From assembly GCA_021234155.1 (NCBI GenBank), contig JAJEKV010000002.1, forward strand, positions 9,202,409 through 9,266,408: DNA of 64,000 bases, in the 5' to 3' direction. Position numbers and translations under genes: made by a program. Below are positions 43,670 to 55,818 of this stretch, one piece after another; positions within the stretch are counted from its first letter, which is position 1, and each line of letters begins with the position of its first letter. The notes beneath the pieces were generated by a model that was not told the DNA's origin, made no database searches, and saw only the letters and a list, made by a program, of their open reading frames with translations. The DNA comes from Isoetes taiwanensis (taxonomy: Eukaryota; Streptophyta; Lycopodiopsida; Isoetales; Isoetaceae).

Positions 43670-44989
43670 AATAAAGTGGGCCATCTGCAGCAGTTCGATC
43701 CATTTGCACTCACCATGATTGATTTGAATTGAATCCCGCTTGAGCTTTCATATGAAGAACCCATTGAAATAGTTCTTTGAACATAAACAGATGTTCCCCC
43801 AGGAGCTCAACGAGTTGAATCTGATGTAGAGAAAGGAAACCAGGTTCATAATTCTCAAAATACTCAGAAGCAACAACTATGGCCCCAAATTGCTGTTGAC
43901 AAGCTTGTCTAAGTTTATAACTAAGATCTGACTCTAAAATTGACTCTAATACTCCCTTCCTCTATGCTAGAATCTTTTTTCTCAAAATCTATATCGCGCT
44001 TGAGTTTGAAAGGTGTTTTCGCCAGTCTTATGCTTTTTGCCAGACTACTTGGCCTTGGGTCACGCTGGAAATGGTTGTGCTACATCTTGCTCTTCCTCAG
44101 GATCTTCCTCAACCTACCACTACTGGGACAACATTCCCTGCTTGACCAGTGAATGTTACAACTGGCGGCAGCCTAGAGCAAATTTTATCGAACAAGCAGG
44201 AATGCCGACCGTGCAAATTTTACCCTAACTATATATCATGGAGCTAGTCATTTTGATCATTGTGCTAAGATTTTTGACTTGCTGCGACAGTGATGCAAAA
44301 CAATCTCAAAGGAAATTAAACCACCAAAAATTCCAGTCACTCAATTACGATATTGTGGCTAGTCTGAAAAGTTAATTGATGTGTGGGAGACTCGGTAAGT
44401 TTTAAACTTCCTGATGTAATACTATGCCAGATTGTCTTTTTCTTATTTGATGCTTTACTATACCTATGAGATGATAATTCCGAATGGGATTGCTATTTAT
44501 TCAGTAAGTCTCTGCTTTCTCCAAGATCTATTATTGCAAGCAAATATATTTGCGAAGATGTTAAAATGGTTGTCAATTGAAGAGGATGCTAAGATTGAAC
44601 ATATAGAAGTTTGCCCTGGTGCTTAGAAGTAACCCAAAAGATTTTTTAAAAATAAAGCAAACGCTACAAGGATTTTTGGATTATTACACATCAAGGATAC
44701 GCCTTAGTAAGTCATAGTAATGTCCTACAATTCTTACCATAGAACCATATGGAAAAATCACAATAGCAGATTTAGTGGTTAGCGGTGCCATCTATATACG
44801 TGTACACTGACCTCACACTATTTGCAACATGAGTCATGCTACAGGGAGCTTGGCTGAGAGACATAAGGGAGTTAGAGAAAATATCCCATTAAGGGAGTTA
44901 GCGAAAACATCCCATTACAAAGGCCAGATTAATTCTATGCTTGTTAAGAGCCGCATCAGTACTTGTTAACACATTTGCCCATGGAAAAG
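43670..44989. other. No recognised gene
   Basis: The frames at 43940-44228 and 44432-44626 lack recognisable features. Confidence 0.3.
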
Positions 44990-45311
44990 CATAGAGCGAT
45001 TGCGTCCATTTGCACAGGAGCACACCACCTCAAAGTTGAGACATGGAGATGGGCCTCGGAAGTGAGAAAATAGGGTCTGCCAATATTGTCAGTTGGGACT
45101 TATTGAAGATGAGAGTCATGCCCTTTAGCATTGCCGAACATAATGTTTTCATTTATACAGGCATGATATGACAGGATGGTTCACCTAACCAACTGCTACA
45201 TGTAATGATGAACGTAGACAGAACAATTGTTCTTTGTTGTTTGGGTCCCATAGGCCATCTGGTCTCCTTGGCGATAAAATTCAATTCACGTCAATTCAAT
45301 CCAATTCTCCT
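44990..45311 (+). mobile_element. 3' end of LINE family L2, copy B, decayed
   Basis: At about 45078-45150 the plus strand reads CQYCQLGLIEDESHAL, a stop, then HC, a CX2C...H...C knuckle. It matches CQCRQMGVIEDESHTLQSCP of the minus-strand LINE at 58.1 kb. The 3' terminus GGGTCCCATAGGCCATCTGG...GGCGATAAAA ends at 45279. It is followed by a TCAAT-rich simple-repeat tail (45280-45311). The body is truncated and broken. Confidence 0.75.
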
Positions 45312-46480
45312 CTAAACACTTTAAATGAACAAACCCTTAAAGCATCCTCATCCCTCATTTGTCAATTAGACATGATACGGAATTGAAGATTGAGCCACAT
45401 CAACACTTCGAAAGGCTTATTAAATCCACATGCAAAGTGTCCTCCATTTTGTTGCCTCCATTACTAAACACAAAAACATAATGTAGCATATAACCCTTTT
45501 ATATTAATGTCTTGGAATAATTGTTCAAAATGTAGAATCTCGCCAACTTCTTCTTATGATCCTTACAAGAGAAAAATCAACCAATATGTATCTTGATCAA
45601 CAATACAGTCTTTTTCCTATAATTCTGATGGCGCACTTTCAAATTTAGTAGGGTAATGTGGGTATGCCTAGAGCGTTATTGCTGCGCATTGCACTTATGC
45701 CTGACAATGTTGGGCACCTATAACTAATTTATATTAAAACATAAAGCACCGATCGCTTGCAAGTGGCAAACTTGATCTTGTTGTAACAATACTAAATATA
45801 TACATAACATTCCAATTACTATCTAAGTTCAAGTTGGCCGTAGAACCAACAAACAAGATACTAACGCATCAATGGGTTGTCGATTAGAAGACCCATTGAT
45901 GCATGCGCAATTACACACTATTGTGATTACCATGTAAGTGACAAGAATCGATATTTTGTGTTTATTGACTCTTATTCGATATTTTGTGTTTATTGGCTGT
46001 TATCATCTTGCAAATGATAAAAGTCGATGTTGTTGAAGTTCCGATTAAAAAGAGCCTAAATGCTTTTGTTTTCGCGATTATGTATGCATAAACTATAGAG
46101 GCAAATTCAATCGTTCAATGTTGTTTTGTGAAGTCAGTGCCTATGGGTTGCTTTATGGATGTTTCTGCATGTTAAGGAAGATAAAGATTGGAATTCCATA
46201 TAACCAAATCTCTAGTTATCGGCATGAATGTTTGTTATTTATAGAACATTAGCTTCCTAGTTGTTTTTTTTTCTACTACTATGGCCTCTCTTTCAAATTA
46301 GCTGCAGGCAACCTATTAAAGATACGACGGAAAAAATATTAATTAAATGATGTTAGTAAGATGTCTTTGTGATGTGCTATTATCTATCTGTTTTGAAATG
46401 CTTGTTCCATCACCAATTTCCCTTACATGCAGCAACTAAAATGCTAATGTAAGTGTTTGTAGTGATTCAAATACCAAATT
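45312..46480. other. No recognised gene; small repeats
   Basis: Contains a 12-bp-stem hairpin GCATCAATGGGT...ACCCATTGATGC (about 45866-45902). A tandem 28-bp duplication (TCGATATTTTGTGTTTATTG...) lies at about 45949-46004. Nothing coding is supported. Confidence 0.4.
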
Positions 46481-47202
46481 CTGGTAAGGGACTTGCAAAG
46501 AACACAAAAATTGGCCGATAGATAGGCTTCTCATTCATCACAACAGCAGTATATAATGGTTTGAAGGAATGTGTGGGGAGCTGACAATAGGAACAACGTC
46601 GAGCTGCCCCACAAGAAAGAAACAATAGAACATGCCGAGGAAGGGCACTGGCAATACCTTCTCATCAGGATGAAAAACCCCGCCCTTTCGTGTTTTCGAG
46701 GAAAACCCTAATGAGAAAACGTCGCAAACAACCTTGATGGATGCCCGAAAAATGAAAAGGAAGTGACTTCGAGAAGAGTGAATGAACCCATAAGTAGAAC
46801 ACCTGAAAACACGGAGAAGACACTCAAAACGTCCATAAGTAGTTAGGGAAAAGAAGAACGGGCATGGCAAGGGAACAACCTCCAAAACAATGATAAACAA
46901 CCAAGGGAAAAGTATAGAATGGATGAACAATGGCATGAAGTAATGGAAATAGACTGCGTCACCCAGCGGGTGGAATACAACAACACCATGTCGGTGGAAA
47001 AAAAGCCATCCCCTGCAGGTGGAATAAAATATATAGTCAGTACGAAACAAGAAAGAGATGAAAATAAACGAACTCAAGATAACATATAAGGGCGGGTAAG
47101 GGGGAAAGCAATGGGCAAGAAAAGAGAAGCTACTGTGAGAAGACACCGATAACTAGCCACAAGAATGAAGCACACATTTATAGCTGCTCGTCCCGTCCCA
47201 GA
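46481..47202 (-). repeat. Purine-rich repeat, left part, with a LINE 3'-end-like block
   Basis: The plus strand is strongly A/G-rich. At about 46510-46710 the minus strand carries GTTTTCCTCGAAAACAC, GGGCGGGGTTTTTC and GATGAATGAGAAGCCTATCT, matching the right part of the insertion at 24059-24712. Positions 46482-46510 (CTGGTAAGGGACTTGCAAAG...) recur at 48152-48180. The 202-codon minus frame (47146-46538) is a pyrimidine-rich, Phe/Ser/Leu-biased by-product, not a supported protein. Confidence 0.5.
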
Positions 47203-48120
47203 CAGTGTTGTCAGGTACGTTTAGTACGGTACGGGTATTATACGTACTTAATGTATTAATATCGTATGCATACCTCTCATTTAAAAAGTACTTTAAATAC
47301 GTTTTTTGGAATTATAAACTACTTATTAAATACGTAAAATACGTACTTTACGTACAATACATTAAGTACTTCTGCTAATTTTTTAGAACTATTATTTCTT
47401 GTATTGCAGTTGAAATAGTTGCAATAAGAACTAGTATGAAGAACTTCAAGTTTTAAATAATAAACCAGAATATATTACTCTAGAAGATTAAGTATTTCTC
47501 AAAGTTTTCAATCCAAAATATGTCTATTTAAGAGTTATATATTCTAGTTTGCAATCTACATCCACAGACAAATAAATTTAAGTAAGTGTTGCTCATTTGT
47601 TGCATCCGAAGCTATTAACTGCCGCTGACCTCTGTATTTCTTTCCTGGCATGAATGCAAGCTACTGAAGTATTAAGGAGAAGGTCTGCCTCCTGCCATGA
47701 CAAAACAAGGAGAAAGGTGGGTTTGCATCTCCATCTCCATTCCTATTCGGCGGCTAGGGTAAGAAGAAAGAGGGGGAAAACACAGAGGTTTTGTGTTTTT
47801 ATTTGCAAGAAGATTGGTTTTTTTGTTTTTTACTAAAGTCTCCTAATGTGTTTTTTACTCCTATTCTATAATATATAATAATGTAATTTTCCTAATATAT
47901 AATTTACCAATTCTATTAGTCTAATGTCATTTGGACGCCTTTTTTTTTAAAAGTACGTATCATACGTACTGTACGTATTAATACGTTAAGTACAGTATTA
48001 ATAAAACAAGAGCTCAATTTGACCTGTCAACTTATAGGTATAATATGTATAGTACTATGAGGAAGGTACGGGACGTATGTAAACGTAAAATACGGGTACG
48101 TAAACAACACTGGTCCCAGA
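47195..48120. mobile_element. Non-autonomous hAT element with 8-bp target duplication
   Basis: The element runs 47203-48112 (910 bp). Its ends are CAGTGTTGTCAGGTACGTTT on the left and, reading inward from the right, CAGTGTTGTTTACGTACCCG. Both are rich in GTACGT/TACGTA subterminal words. GTCCCAGA is present immediately outside both ends (47195-47202 and 48113-48120), a perfect 8-bp target duplication, diagnostic of hAT. No transposase is encoded. The surrounding purine-rich repeat is continuous across the insertion. Confidence 0.92.
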
Positions 48121-51061
48121 ATGCCGATTTTAGGGCTCGAATCAATGCCATTCTAGTAAGGGACTCGCAAAGAACACACACACGAGCGGAACAAGAGGAC
48201 TACAAGGGTAGCACGAGGAAGAGAAGAAAACGATGCGGTGAGTTGAGTGAAATGGAGGACAATAGAGCACACGTGCCGAGGAAGAAGAGGTAGCAAAGTG
48301 CGAGGAGGACGAGCCAGGCGAGAGGTAGACTGGCGAGCCAAGGGTGGCAACGGTAATAAGGAGGGGGATGGAAGGTTGAAAATTTTATGGAAAAATGAGA
48401 TAGCTACAGAGGAGGTGCAAATTGAAGAGGAAGACATGCCAAAGTGATAGAGAGAGGCAAAAAAAGGCGGCAACGACGAAGGGTGAAGCAGGGAGGTGAG
48501 AAACAGAATATAGACGATAGCACATAACAAACTGACAAAGCACAATACTGTAGGCAGTGAGAGCAAGGAGCGCGCGAAGAAAAGATCAAGGGTAAAGAAG
48601 ATAAGAACAAGAGAACCTCCTGTGAAGGAATTAAACAACAAGTAGCCGTAACAAGGCAAATAAGAAATCATCATTGAGCTACACAACGTAAAATGAGACT
48701 ATAACAAATATAAACCCATGCTACAAAAAAACCCAATGGAGTGCCAAATGCAATATACTGCATATCCAGATAAAGCCAAAAATGCAAAAGGATATGTGAT
48801 ACGTATGAAAATGTTAAATAAAAGAGAAACGATAGTGGTGCAATGAGATGTCATAAGGAAAATGATAACATGCTTAAATTCATAAATAGATGCCCCTAAC
48901 GTAAATAGGACTTACCAGAACGAGGGACAAGGTTGAGGTAGAGGTCGCAAAGGTAGGAGCCCAAAGTCAAGAGGAAGGTCAAGAAGAAAATTGAAATTGA
49001 AGTCAAATCAAATTCACCAGCGAGGAGGTGCACACGGTCTGGGAATGGATATGAACAAGAATGGGAGGGCGAAGGTGAAGACTACGATAGGTAAAGCGTA
49101 GTCAAGCTAGCAAAATAAAGAGGGTGGTAATGCTGCTACTTAATGAGGGCTTGACAAAGAATGCAAGGTAAAAAACATGAAGTAGTTCCTGGAAGGGAGA
49201 TCGAGCTCAAGATCCAATAAGAGAACACCAATAATACGCTAAGAGGATATAGGAAACAACTGTCAAATATAAAGCTAACTAATTCATACAAATACAAGTA
49301 TGTACAATATATGGATAAAATCATGTAACCAAGCTCATATAAGGCATTCGAGTTCTACGTTGAAAGTGAGATCATGGCCAAGGCTAGAGAAGAGATGGAG
49401 GTCGAGAGGGCCAAAATCCGGGTAGAATGCAATGAGGGTAGCCATATGACAAAGTTACGAAAATGGCAAATTAAAACGCAATACATGCCCAACAAGATTT
49501 CACAAATGAAAGAGGTGAATGTAAGAGGAACAAGAAGTATTTGGAATTTGGAGAGAGCTATTACAACCATGATTACCAACAACTTCTAAGACTCAAGGGG
49601 AACTTTAAACCAAGACAACTCATGCTAGGCCTAAAGAGGAAACGTATAAGATATAGCAACAAAGCAAGAAAGGGTATCTCAAGGAACAAATGCAAGTAGC
49701 GAAAGGTATAAATGGAACCGACTCAAACCGACAACGCAGTTGGAACGACAATTCCGAGGGGGTAGGGGAGGGGGTTGTTGTTGGAGGCAAAAATCAAGAA
49801 GAAGAATCTGTGTGGTCACTATAGATGGGCCGTGTCCAACAAAGCAAGGACAATTGTAATATAATGCTATGAAATTCAAAAGAAATAACACTTTTTGCAA
49901 AACTTGTGAGCCACCAAAATGAAGATGTTAGCTGCCTCTAGGAAGATTGTGAATGCCTGAAAGTGATCGAAGTGGGCTAGGTTGACAAAAGGGTGGAGAC
50001 GGTTATGGGCTGGGCGATTGTGTGGAAGTAAGAATGGAGAGAGAAAAGGCGGTAACAAGGCGAATCGAGGTCAAAATCGAAGTCACAAGCAAGATAGAAC
50101 TCAAAGTCTAGAACAAGAAGAAGTGCACTAACTCCTCCGCTCATCCAAACTCCTGTAGAAGAACATTGAAGGAGCACCACCAGAATTGAACATGAACATT
50201 TGCAAACCCTAAATGTTTTGGATTGGTGAGGTTGAGGATATGAAAACACAAGCTATAGACTGAGAAAAAATAAAGATACGCTTTAAATACAAAAATACCA
50301 CAATAAATCCAGAATAACGAACCCGATGCATTAATTTAATGGGTTGAGAAACATAGGGTTTCAAATAGAGGATCAACGTTAGAGAAGCAAAAGGGACTCA
50401 GATAAAAAGGGATCAAATGAATATCTGTAAATGAGCATGCAGATAATAGAATAGAAGGGTATTAATAAGCAAAAATGTGAATGATGATATACCGAGCACA
50501 TAATTAAATGCAAATACAACTCCCAAGTCCCATGAACAAGGTTCAAATAATATTTATGCTGGGTATCTAACCAAAATTTCATGACAAATCCCCTTGAACA
50601 ATGGTCTAGAATAAACTTGTTAAAGCTAAGGGAATGGTATATAGTTACAGATGGTTAAGTGGCATGTACTAATCTAGAGCCTAAAGGCAAGTTCGCCAAT
50701 TGAAAATTCAACTGAAAGAAAGTTAGCAAACACAAATCGTACGAAAAACAGTATCTTGAATGAGAAGATGGTGGGCCAGGAAGATGTGCAGAAAAATCGT
50801 CGAAGACCGAGGCAAAGGCAAAGAGGAGATATCATGTCTCAAAAAACAACATCAATAAGTTAAGCCCCAAGGGTAGAAAATAAAAATAAGAAGAATAACA
50901 AACTAGGAGGATAATCATTGAATGTAACCTCTAAGGTAAATCAATAAAAGGGAGAAAGAAACAAGCCAGCCAGATCAGGGGCCGGAGATTGGGATGGCAA
51001 AGGAGGCTAGAGAAGTGAAGTGTAGCAACTTACAAGGAGCCGAAAAGCACTCTAAAGGTGG
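48121..51061. repeat. Purine-rich repeat DNA, middle part
   Basis: The plus strand is persistently rich in A and G (words such as GAGGAAG, AAGAGGAAG, GGTCAAGAAG). This gives long Ser/Leu/Pro-biased frames on the minus strand (for example 48686-48153) that I do not accept as proteins. Internal similarity (48152-48180 to 46482-46510; 50275-50640 to 57345-57690) marks it as a repetitive element of unknown type. Confidence 0.5.
50275..50640. repeat. Long direct repeat X, copy 1
   Basis: Shared with 57345-57690. Common words include TGGGTTGAGAAA, GTTAGAGAAGC, AAATGAATAT, ATGAGCATGCA, ACTTGAACAATGGTC-like sequence and GCTAA(G/A)GGAATG. This copy continues as GGAATGGTATATAGTTAC, giving the sequence expected at the site where a LINE sits in the other copy. 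Confidence 0.85.
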
Positions 51062-51579
51062 AAAGCCACAAAAAAGCTTAATTGACACGCCAAGAATGTG
51101 CGCCATTTTTCTTGATTGCTTTGTCTTATCCGATTCAAACACAAATCTTGATCTCATGTGCTAATTCAAGCCAAGCTTCAAGGCAATTTGTGGGATTAAG
51201 ATTGCCACCCTTGTAGGGGCTTGCAATTCTCATGATTCCCCTCATCAAATGCCACAAATGGATACCAATGTCTTCACAATTATCAAGCAAAACTCGAGAC
51301 CTACTGGGTGGATATCCTGAAAGGCTCTCCCTCCGACTTATGGAATTCGCTAATCTCGAACGAAGATTTTCCGTAAGAATTATTTGCCCCCTCGAGTATT
51401 CATTTGTTCCGAGTTCAGTAGAATTTGAAGTGGAGATTGTAGAATCTTGGCTACAGGAGTTCATTGGAAAAAAAGAAGTCTCAGATTCGGGCATTTTTCA
51501 TGTTTGAATCATTGTGATTGGGCTACATCCAAGATCGTGGTAAAAGTCTACTCTGAACAATGATTCATGTCTACATACA

Positions 51580-52159
51580 ATGATATTGCTCAGCAGCTGG
51601 CATCTTTGCAAGAGGGCCTCAGTGCACATGGCCAACATTACTGTCAGTAATAATTTTATGGATGAAGAAATGGTACAAGACACTCCAGAAAGGGATGCAA
51701 CTGGCCTGGAATATGACAATAATTGGTTGGATATTGATAAGAATATGGCAGCTGACCCTACTCAAGAAATTACTGTTGTCCTGCAAGAAGGCCTAACTCA
51801 GCCTGAGGAAAACAGCAATCCAGGTCATGTTTCTTCTCTTTCCCCATCTTTTATGCATAATCTTTTAAATCTTCCTGTCTCTCCTAAAAATAGAATGTTT
51901 GAATTCATTCCTGGAGGATCCTCAGATATTAGTGAAGATGAAATTGAAAATGCAAATGATAAAAGAAAATTGCGAAGGGGATAAATTTCTTGTTGATTGC
52001 TCTAATGCTGGATTAACTGCCAAATCTGAATCCTCTAGGCCAAATGCCTTATCTAAGTACAAGAAGCATGATTCAACTCTTGCTGATCTCACTAATACTC
52101 CTGCTGCTAATACTAGAAGTAAACATAGAAAAGGAAAAAAGAAAAAGAGATATATTTAA
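51580..52159 (+). pseudogene. LINE ORF1 remnant (C-terminal part)
   Basis: The frame 51580-51984 encodes an acidic, Asn/Glu-rich stretch (MDEEMVQDTPERDATGLEYD...PGGSSDISEDEIENANDKRK). After a frame change it continues with NTRSKHRKGKKKKR (to 52159), a strongly basic end just before ORF2. The acidic-then-basic tail directly upstream of the endonuclease fits the end of a plant L1 ORF1, the RNA-binding protein. The usual CCHC knuckle and the N-terminal domain are not visible, so ORF1 is truncated or internally deleted. The assignment depends on position. Confidence 0.5.
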
Positions 52160-52215
52160 CTTTCTGGTTTGCTGCTTCCTTTTCCTTCTTCTTGATTTTC
52201 TAAGCTCAAAGTATA

Positions 52216-53388
52216 ATGAGGATTTTATCTTGGAATGTTGTAAGAGGAATTAAAGGTCCTATTAAAAGGAAAAGAGCTATCTCTCAAATCAGAAACTATA
52301 ATGCTGATGTGATCTTGCTTCAAGAACTTAAACTTCCAAATTTTGAAACCTCTAATCTTGGTGACTGGATTTATCCAGGATCTCACTCCACCTGGATTGA
52401 GGCCACTGGTAGAAGTGGTGGCATCATTATGATCTGGAAAAGCCTTGAACATCTTAGTTTCTTCAATTCCCCTTCTAAATTGTGGCAAGATGTTACCTTC
52501 AAGTATCAAAATTATGTTTTTGGTATTGTTAACATTTATGCCCCAACTTGCCCCAGGGATAGGGAGTTGCTCTGGACTGAAATTAGCTCTTGGTTGCAGA
52601 ATAATACTATCTCGGATTGGATTGTTGGAGGGGATTTTAATAATACCCCTTCATGGAACATGAAATTAGGGAATAACATTAATATGTCTGCCTCTGGGAG
52701 ATGTAATTGGAATAGCTTTATCTCTGATTCTTCCCTTGTGCATGTCCCTTCTTCTACAGCCTCCTTCACTTGGTCTAACAAACAAAAAGGGGATAAAAGG
52801 GTCTACTGTGCACTTGATAGATTCTATGTCTGCAGTCCTAACTCTTCTCTTTGGGATAATTGTTTTGTTACAAGTAATGAAGGGAATATAATTTCTGATC
52901 ACCAGCCACAATTCTTGTGCACAAGGCAATTGACTCAAATTCCAAGAGATGGAAATATTCCCTACAAATTCAATTGTGCTCTTCTTGAAAATGAGTCATT
53001 TGTGAATGATTTTAAGGCTTTCTATCTTGAAGTTCAATCTAATTGCAGTCATCAATCTATGAAAAGCTTTTATGCTAAGATCAAGAAAGCCAAAAGCTGG
53101 ATTAAAGAATGGTCAAGGAAGAAGCATCTTGCCAGATTGAAGGAGAAAGAGGATTTGTTAACACACATGAGAAACATAAGATCCCTGCTGCAGGATGATC
53201 CCTACAATCTTAACTTGCAAGAGGGTGAAGAATTAGTTGAAAATTACCTCAAAAGTATAGAGGAGATTGAAGCTAAAAGCTCAACAATCAAGTGCAAAGT
53301 CAAATTTAACAAAGAAATGGATTGTGGTAGCTCAAGGTTCTTTTTTAAAGTAGCCAAAGCTAGGTCACCGGTGAAATTTTATTACTGA
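52216..53388 (+). pseudogene. L1 LINE ORF2: endonuclease domain (390 codons open)
   Basis: The longest convincing coding stretch in the window. It starts MRILSWNVVRGIKGP and has the APE-type signature residues in order: the WN at residues 6-7, the QE in VILLQELKLPNF, the GRSGGIIMIW strand, the NIYAP core, GGDFN (about residue 138), the LDRFYV strand and SDHQP. These are the metal-binding and catalytic residues that nick the target DNA before target-primed reverse transcription. The part after residue 240 is the coiled linker toward RT (KIKKAKSWIKEWSRKK...). The frame ends at a stop at 53388 through a frameshift, before RT. The start is chosen because the family begins MxxxxWNxRG. Confidence 0.9.
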
Positions 53389-53399
53389 AATTAGAACTG

Positions 53400-54350
53400 A
53401 TGCTGGCTTATGCTTGGATGATCCAAAAATTATCAGATCCTGCTTTCATGACAACTATGCCTCTCTTTTCTCTAAAGTTACCTCTCAGAATATTGACTCC
53501 TCAAGAGAGAGGAATTTTCTCTGATCCTGATAGGCGATTATCCCTTCTCCTATTGACACTATGGATGATTCTTTTTCGCTCCTCCCGCCGAAAGCATGAA
53601 ATTCTTAAGGTCTTGAGATCTTTTGGCAAATGCAAATCCCCGGTCCCGATGGCATTCCTAGTGAATTCTACATTCACTTCCTCGACCTTTTGAAAGATGA
53701 TGTTATCTCAATGGTGAGAGGCTTTTGGGAAACTAATCACCTGCACTCATCTATCTCTGCTGGCCTCATTGCTCTTATATCTAAGATAGACAATCCATCT
53801 GCTTTTTCGGATTGGAGACCTATATCTCTCACCAATACTTCCTATAAAATTTGTGCCAAAGTCATTGCCAACATAATCAAAGAGTATCTTCGTAAAAATA
53901 TTTCTCATTATCAATCATTTCTTATCCAAGAGGTTTATTTTAGACAACTATATTATCGCCATGGAGGGTCTTCATTGGAATAAAGTCTCCAACCAAAATT
54001 GTGTGCTTCTAAAGCTAGACTTCAAGAGAGCCTTCGACACTGTTAGATGGGATTTCCTAGACATTGCTCTCACTAAGTTTGGCTTTCATCCTAAACTCAG
54101 GCTTTTAATTCATGGGCTGAATATTCACTCAAACTCACATTATTGTCAATGGATCTCCCTCTCAGCTTCTTCCCTCTTTCGTGGTGAGACAGGGCTGCCC
54201 CTTGTTCCTTACCTCTTCTTAATTGTGGTCTGAAATGCTTACAAGGGCGTAATTCATTCAAAAATCTTGGGAGATTAGAGGTCTTCAAATGCCAAACAAA
54301 GGAGGATTGTCTTACCATTTCTCAATATGTCGATGATACCTTTGCCTTCC
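53400..54350 (+). pseudogene. L1 LINE ORF2: reverse transcriptase region, frameshifted
   Basis: Pieces in changing frames give GPDGIPSEFYIHFLDLLKDD, DWRPISLTNTSYKICAKVIA, LLKLDFKRAFDTVRWDFLD, IIVNGSPSQLLP, VRQGCPLF and QYVDDTFAFLDV. These are RT motifs in their normal order, including the catalytic F/YxDD as YVDD (about 54324-54338). The enzyme would copy element RNA at the nicked chromosomal site in the nucleus. At least four frame changes and internal stops inactivate it. Confidence 0.9.
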
Positions 54351-54499
54351 TTGATGTTGATCTCTAATATTGAAACTTTCTTGAAATTATTAAGCAATTC
54401 TCTCTCACGGTGTGAATATAAATCTGCCAACTGTTATCATAGGAGATAATATCCACCAAACTTTGTCGAGATATCAAGGTCCTCAATTGCAACCAAGCT

Positions 54500-55344
54500 T
54501 CTACTTTGTTGGGAATGCCTCTATCTCTTAATCCTTCCCTGAAAGGTCTTTGGCAACCTATCATTGATAGAATTAAGAAGAAGTTGAATCATTTTAGAGG
54601 GGGTCTATCTTTTGCAGGTAGGACTATTATTGCTAATTCAGTCCTTGCTAGCTCTCACATTTACTTTTCTTTCCTCTAGTGGCTCCTAAAGCTACCTATC
54701 AGGAAATTGAGAAACTTATAAGAAGATTCATATGGAAGGGGTCTCACTTAGTAGGTTGGAATTATGTTGCAAAGCCAAAGAAAAGTGGTGGTCTAGGTTG
54801 TAAGGATCTTCATCTGCAAGCCTGTGCCCTAGCTGGGAAATATGTGTGGAATTCTCTTGTGTCTGATTCTAGTCCTGCTTCTCAATTTGTAAAATTTTGG
54901 CTTCAGAGCTCTCATGTGGATGGTCACCCTTCCTTAAGTCATATCTTGCCTGATTCCTGCTTCAATAGTCTCCACCCTGGTCCTAATACTTCCCCTCTCA
55001 TGAGGAATATAATCATGGCTTGGAATAAAGTTCAAACTTGCTTTGAATATGCTGCCCCTAATGATCTTAACCTTCAAATGTCTATTTTCTGGAATCCCAT
55101 CCTTAGTGATCATGCAAACAATGTTATGGCCTTGAGGCACCCAAGAATTTATAAAAAGTGGACTGATCATGGTTTCAGGTTGCTGAGTGATCTATATTTA
55201 GATGGTAAATTTATTTCTTGGACAGCCTTTAAGAGAATTTTGCAAGGTACTTCAAGTGACAGAAAGATATATTACCATATCAGATCCATTCTACCTTACC
55301 TTTGGCTTAATAATGTGGTGCCTAAAGCTACCAACCGAACTTGA
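54500..55344 (+). pseudogene. L1 LINE ORF2: post-RT region
   Basis: About 54505-54670 gives LGMPLSLNPSLKGLWQPIID and LSFAGRTIIANSVLASSHIY. The frame 54679-55344 (221 codons) gives IEKLIRRFIWKGS, KPKKSGGLGCKDLHLQACAL and AGKYVWN, which is the plant L1 thumb/linker region (FxW...KxxGGLGxxDLxxxNxAxLxKxxW). It ends with RSILPYLWLNN and VVPKA before the stop. Confidence 0.85.
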
Positions 55345-55536
55345 TGGCGATGTCATTATAAGGTAAGCAAGGTCTACTCAATCATTAATGAATCACGCCT
55401 CCAAAGCTTCATCCAAATGGTCTATCTCTCATGAGGATAGCAGGATTCTCATGTTTAATGAAGTATGGCACTCTTATTGTTTTCCTAAGGTAAGCTTTTT
55501 TCCGTTACCGCAAATAAGAGTATTTCTACATTACAA

Positions 55537-55818
55537 ATGATCTCCAGAAGATATGAGAACATCTCCCCAAATTGCCAGCTTGCTTGCAGTATGGAAGAGA
55601 GTACTGAGCACATTTTTCTATGTCCAAAGCTTAACTCTTTCTGGTCTTGGTTCAATGAGAAGCTAGGCTTTCTCTTCCCTATGAAAGTTAATGGCAATCT
55701 ATTATCCTACATTCAAAACAATTGTGCCTTTGCCAATACTATTATGTTCATTGCCTTATGGAATATTTGGAAAGCAAGAAATAGAGTTGTGTATGGTAAA
55801 AGAATTTCTATCTTTTGA
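55537..55818 (+). pseudogene. L1 LINE ORF2: zf-RVT C-terminal domain
   Basis: The frame reads NCQLACSMEESTEHIFLCPK, then FWSWFNEKLGF and NIWKARNRVVYGK. This is the C...C.EESxEHLFxxCPxxxxxW zinc-binding motif and the IWxxRNxxxF helix that end plant L1 ORF2. It is separated from the preceding piece by a frameshift. The open frame 55880-56359 downstream is unassigned and falls where an RNase H domain or the 3' UTR would lie. Confidence 0.85.

Noticed and set aside
46538-47146. 202-codon minus-strand open frame
   Set aside because: Composition is Phe/Ser/Leu/Pro-biased, as expected from the purine-rich opposite strand. It contains a LINE 3'-end block and shows no domain.
48153-48686. 177-codon minus-strand open frame
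   Set aside because: Same strand-bias artefact within the purine-rich repeat, with Ser/Leu/Pro runs and no motif.
51135-51494. 119-codon minus-strand frame opposite the LINE 5' part
   Set aside because: No family features, and it lies antisense within a LINE whose coding strand is plus.
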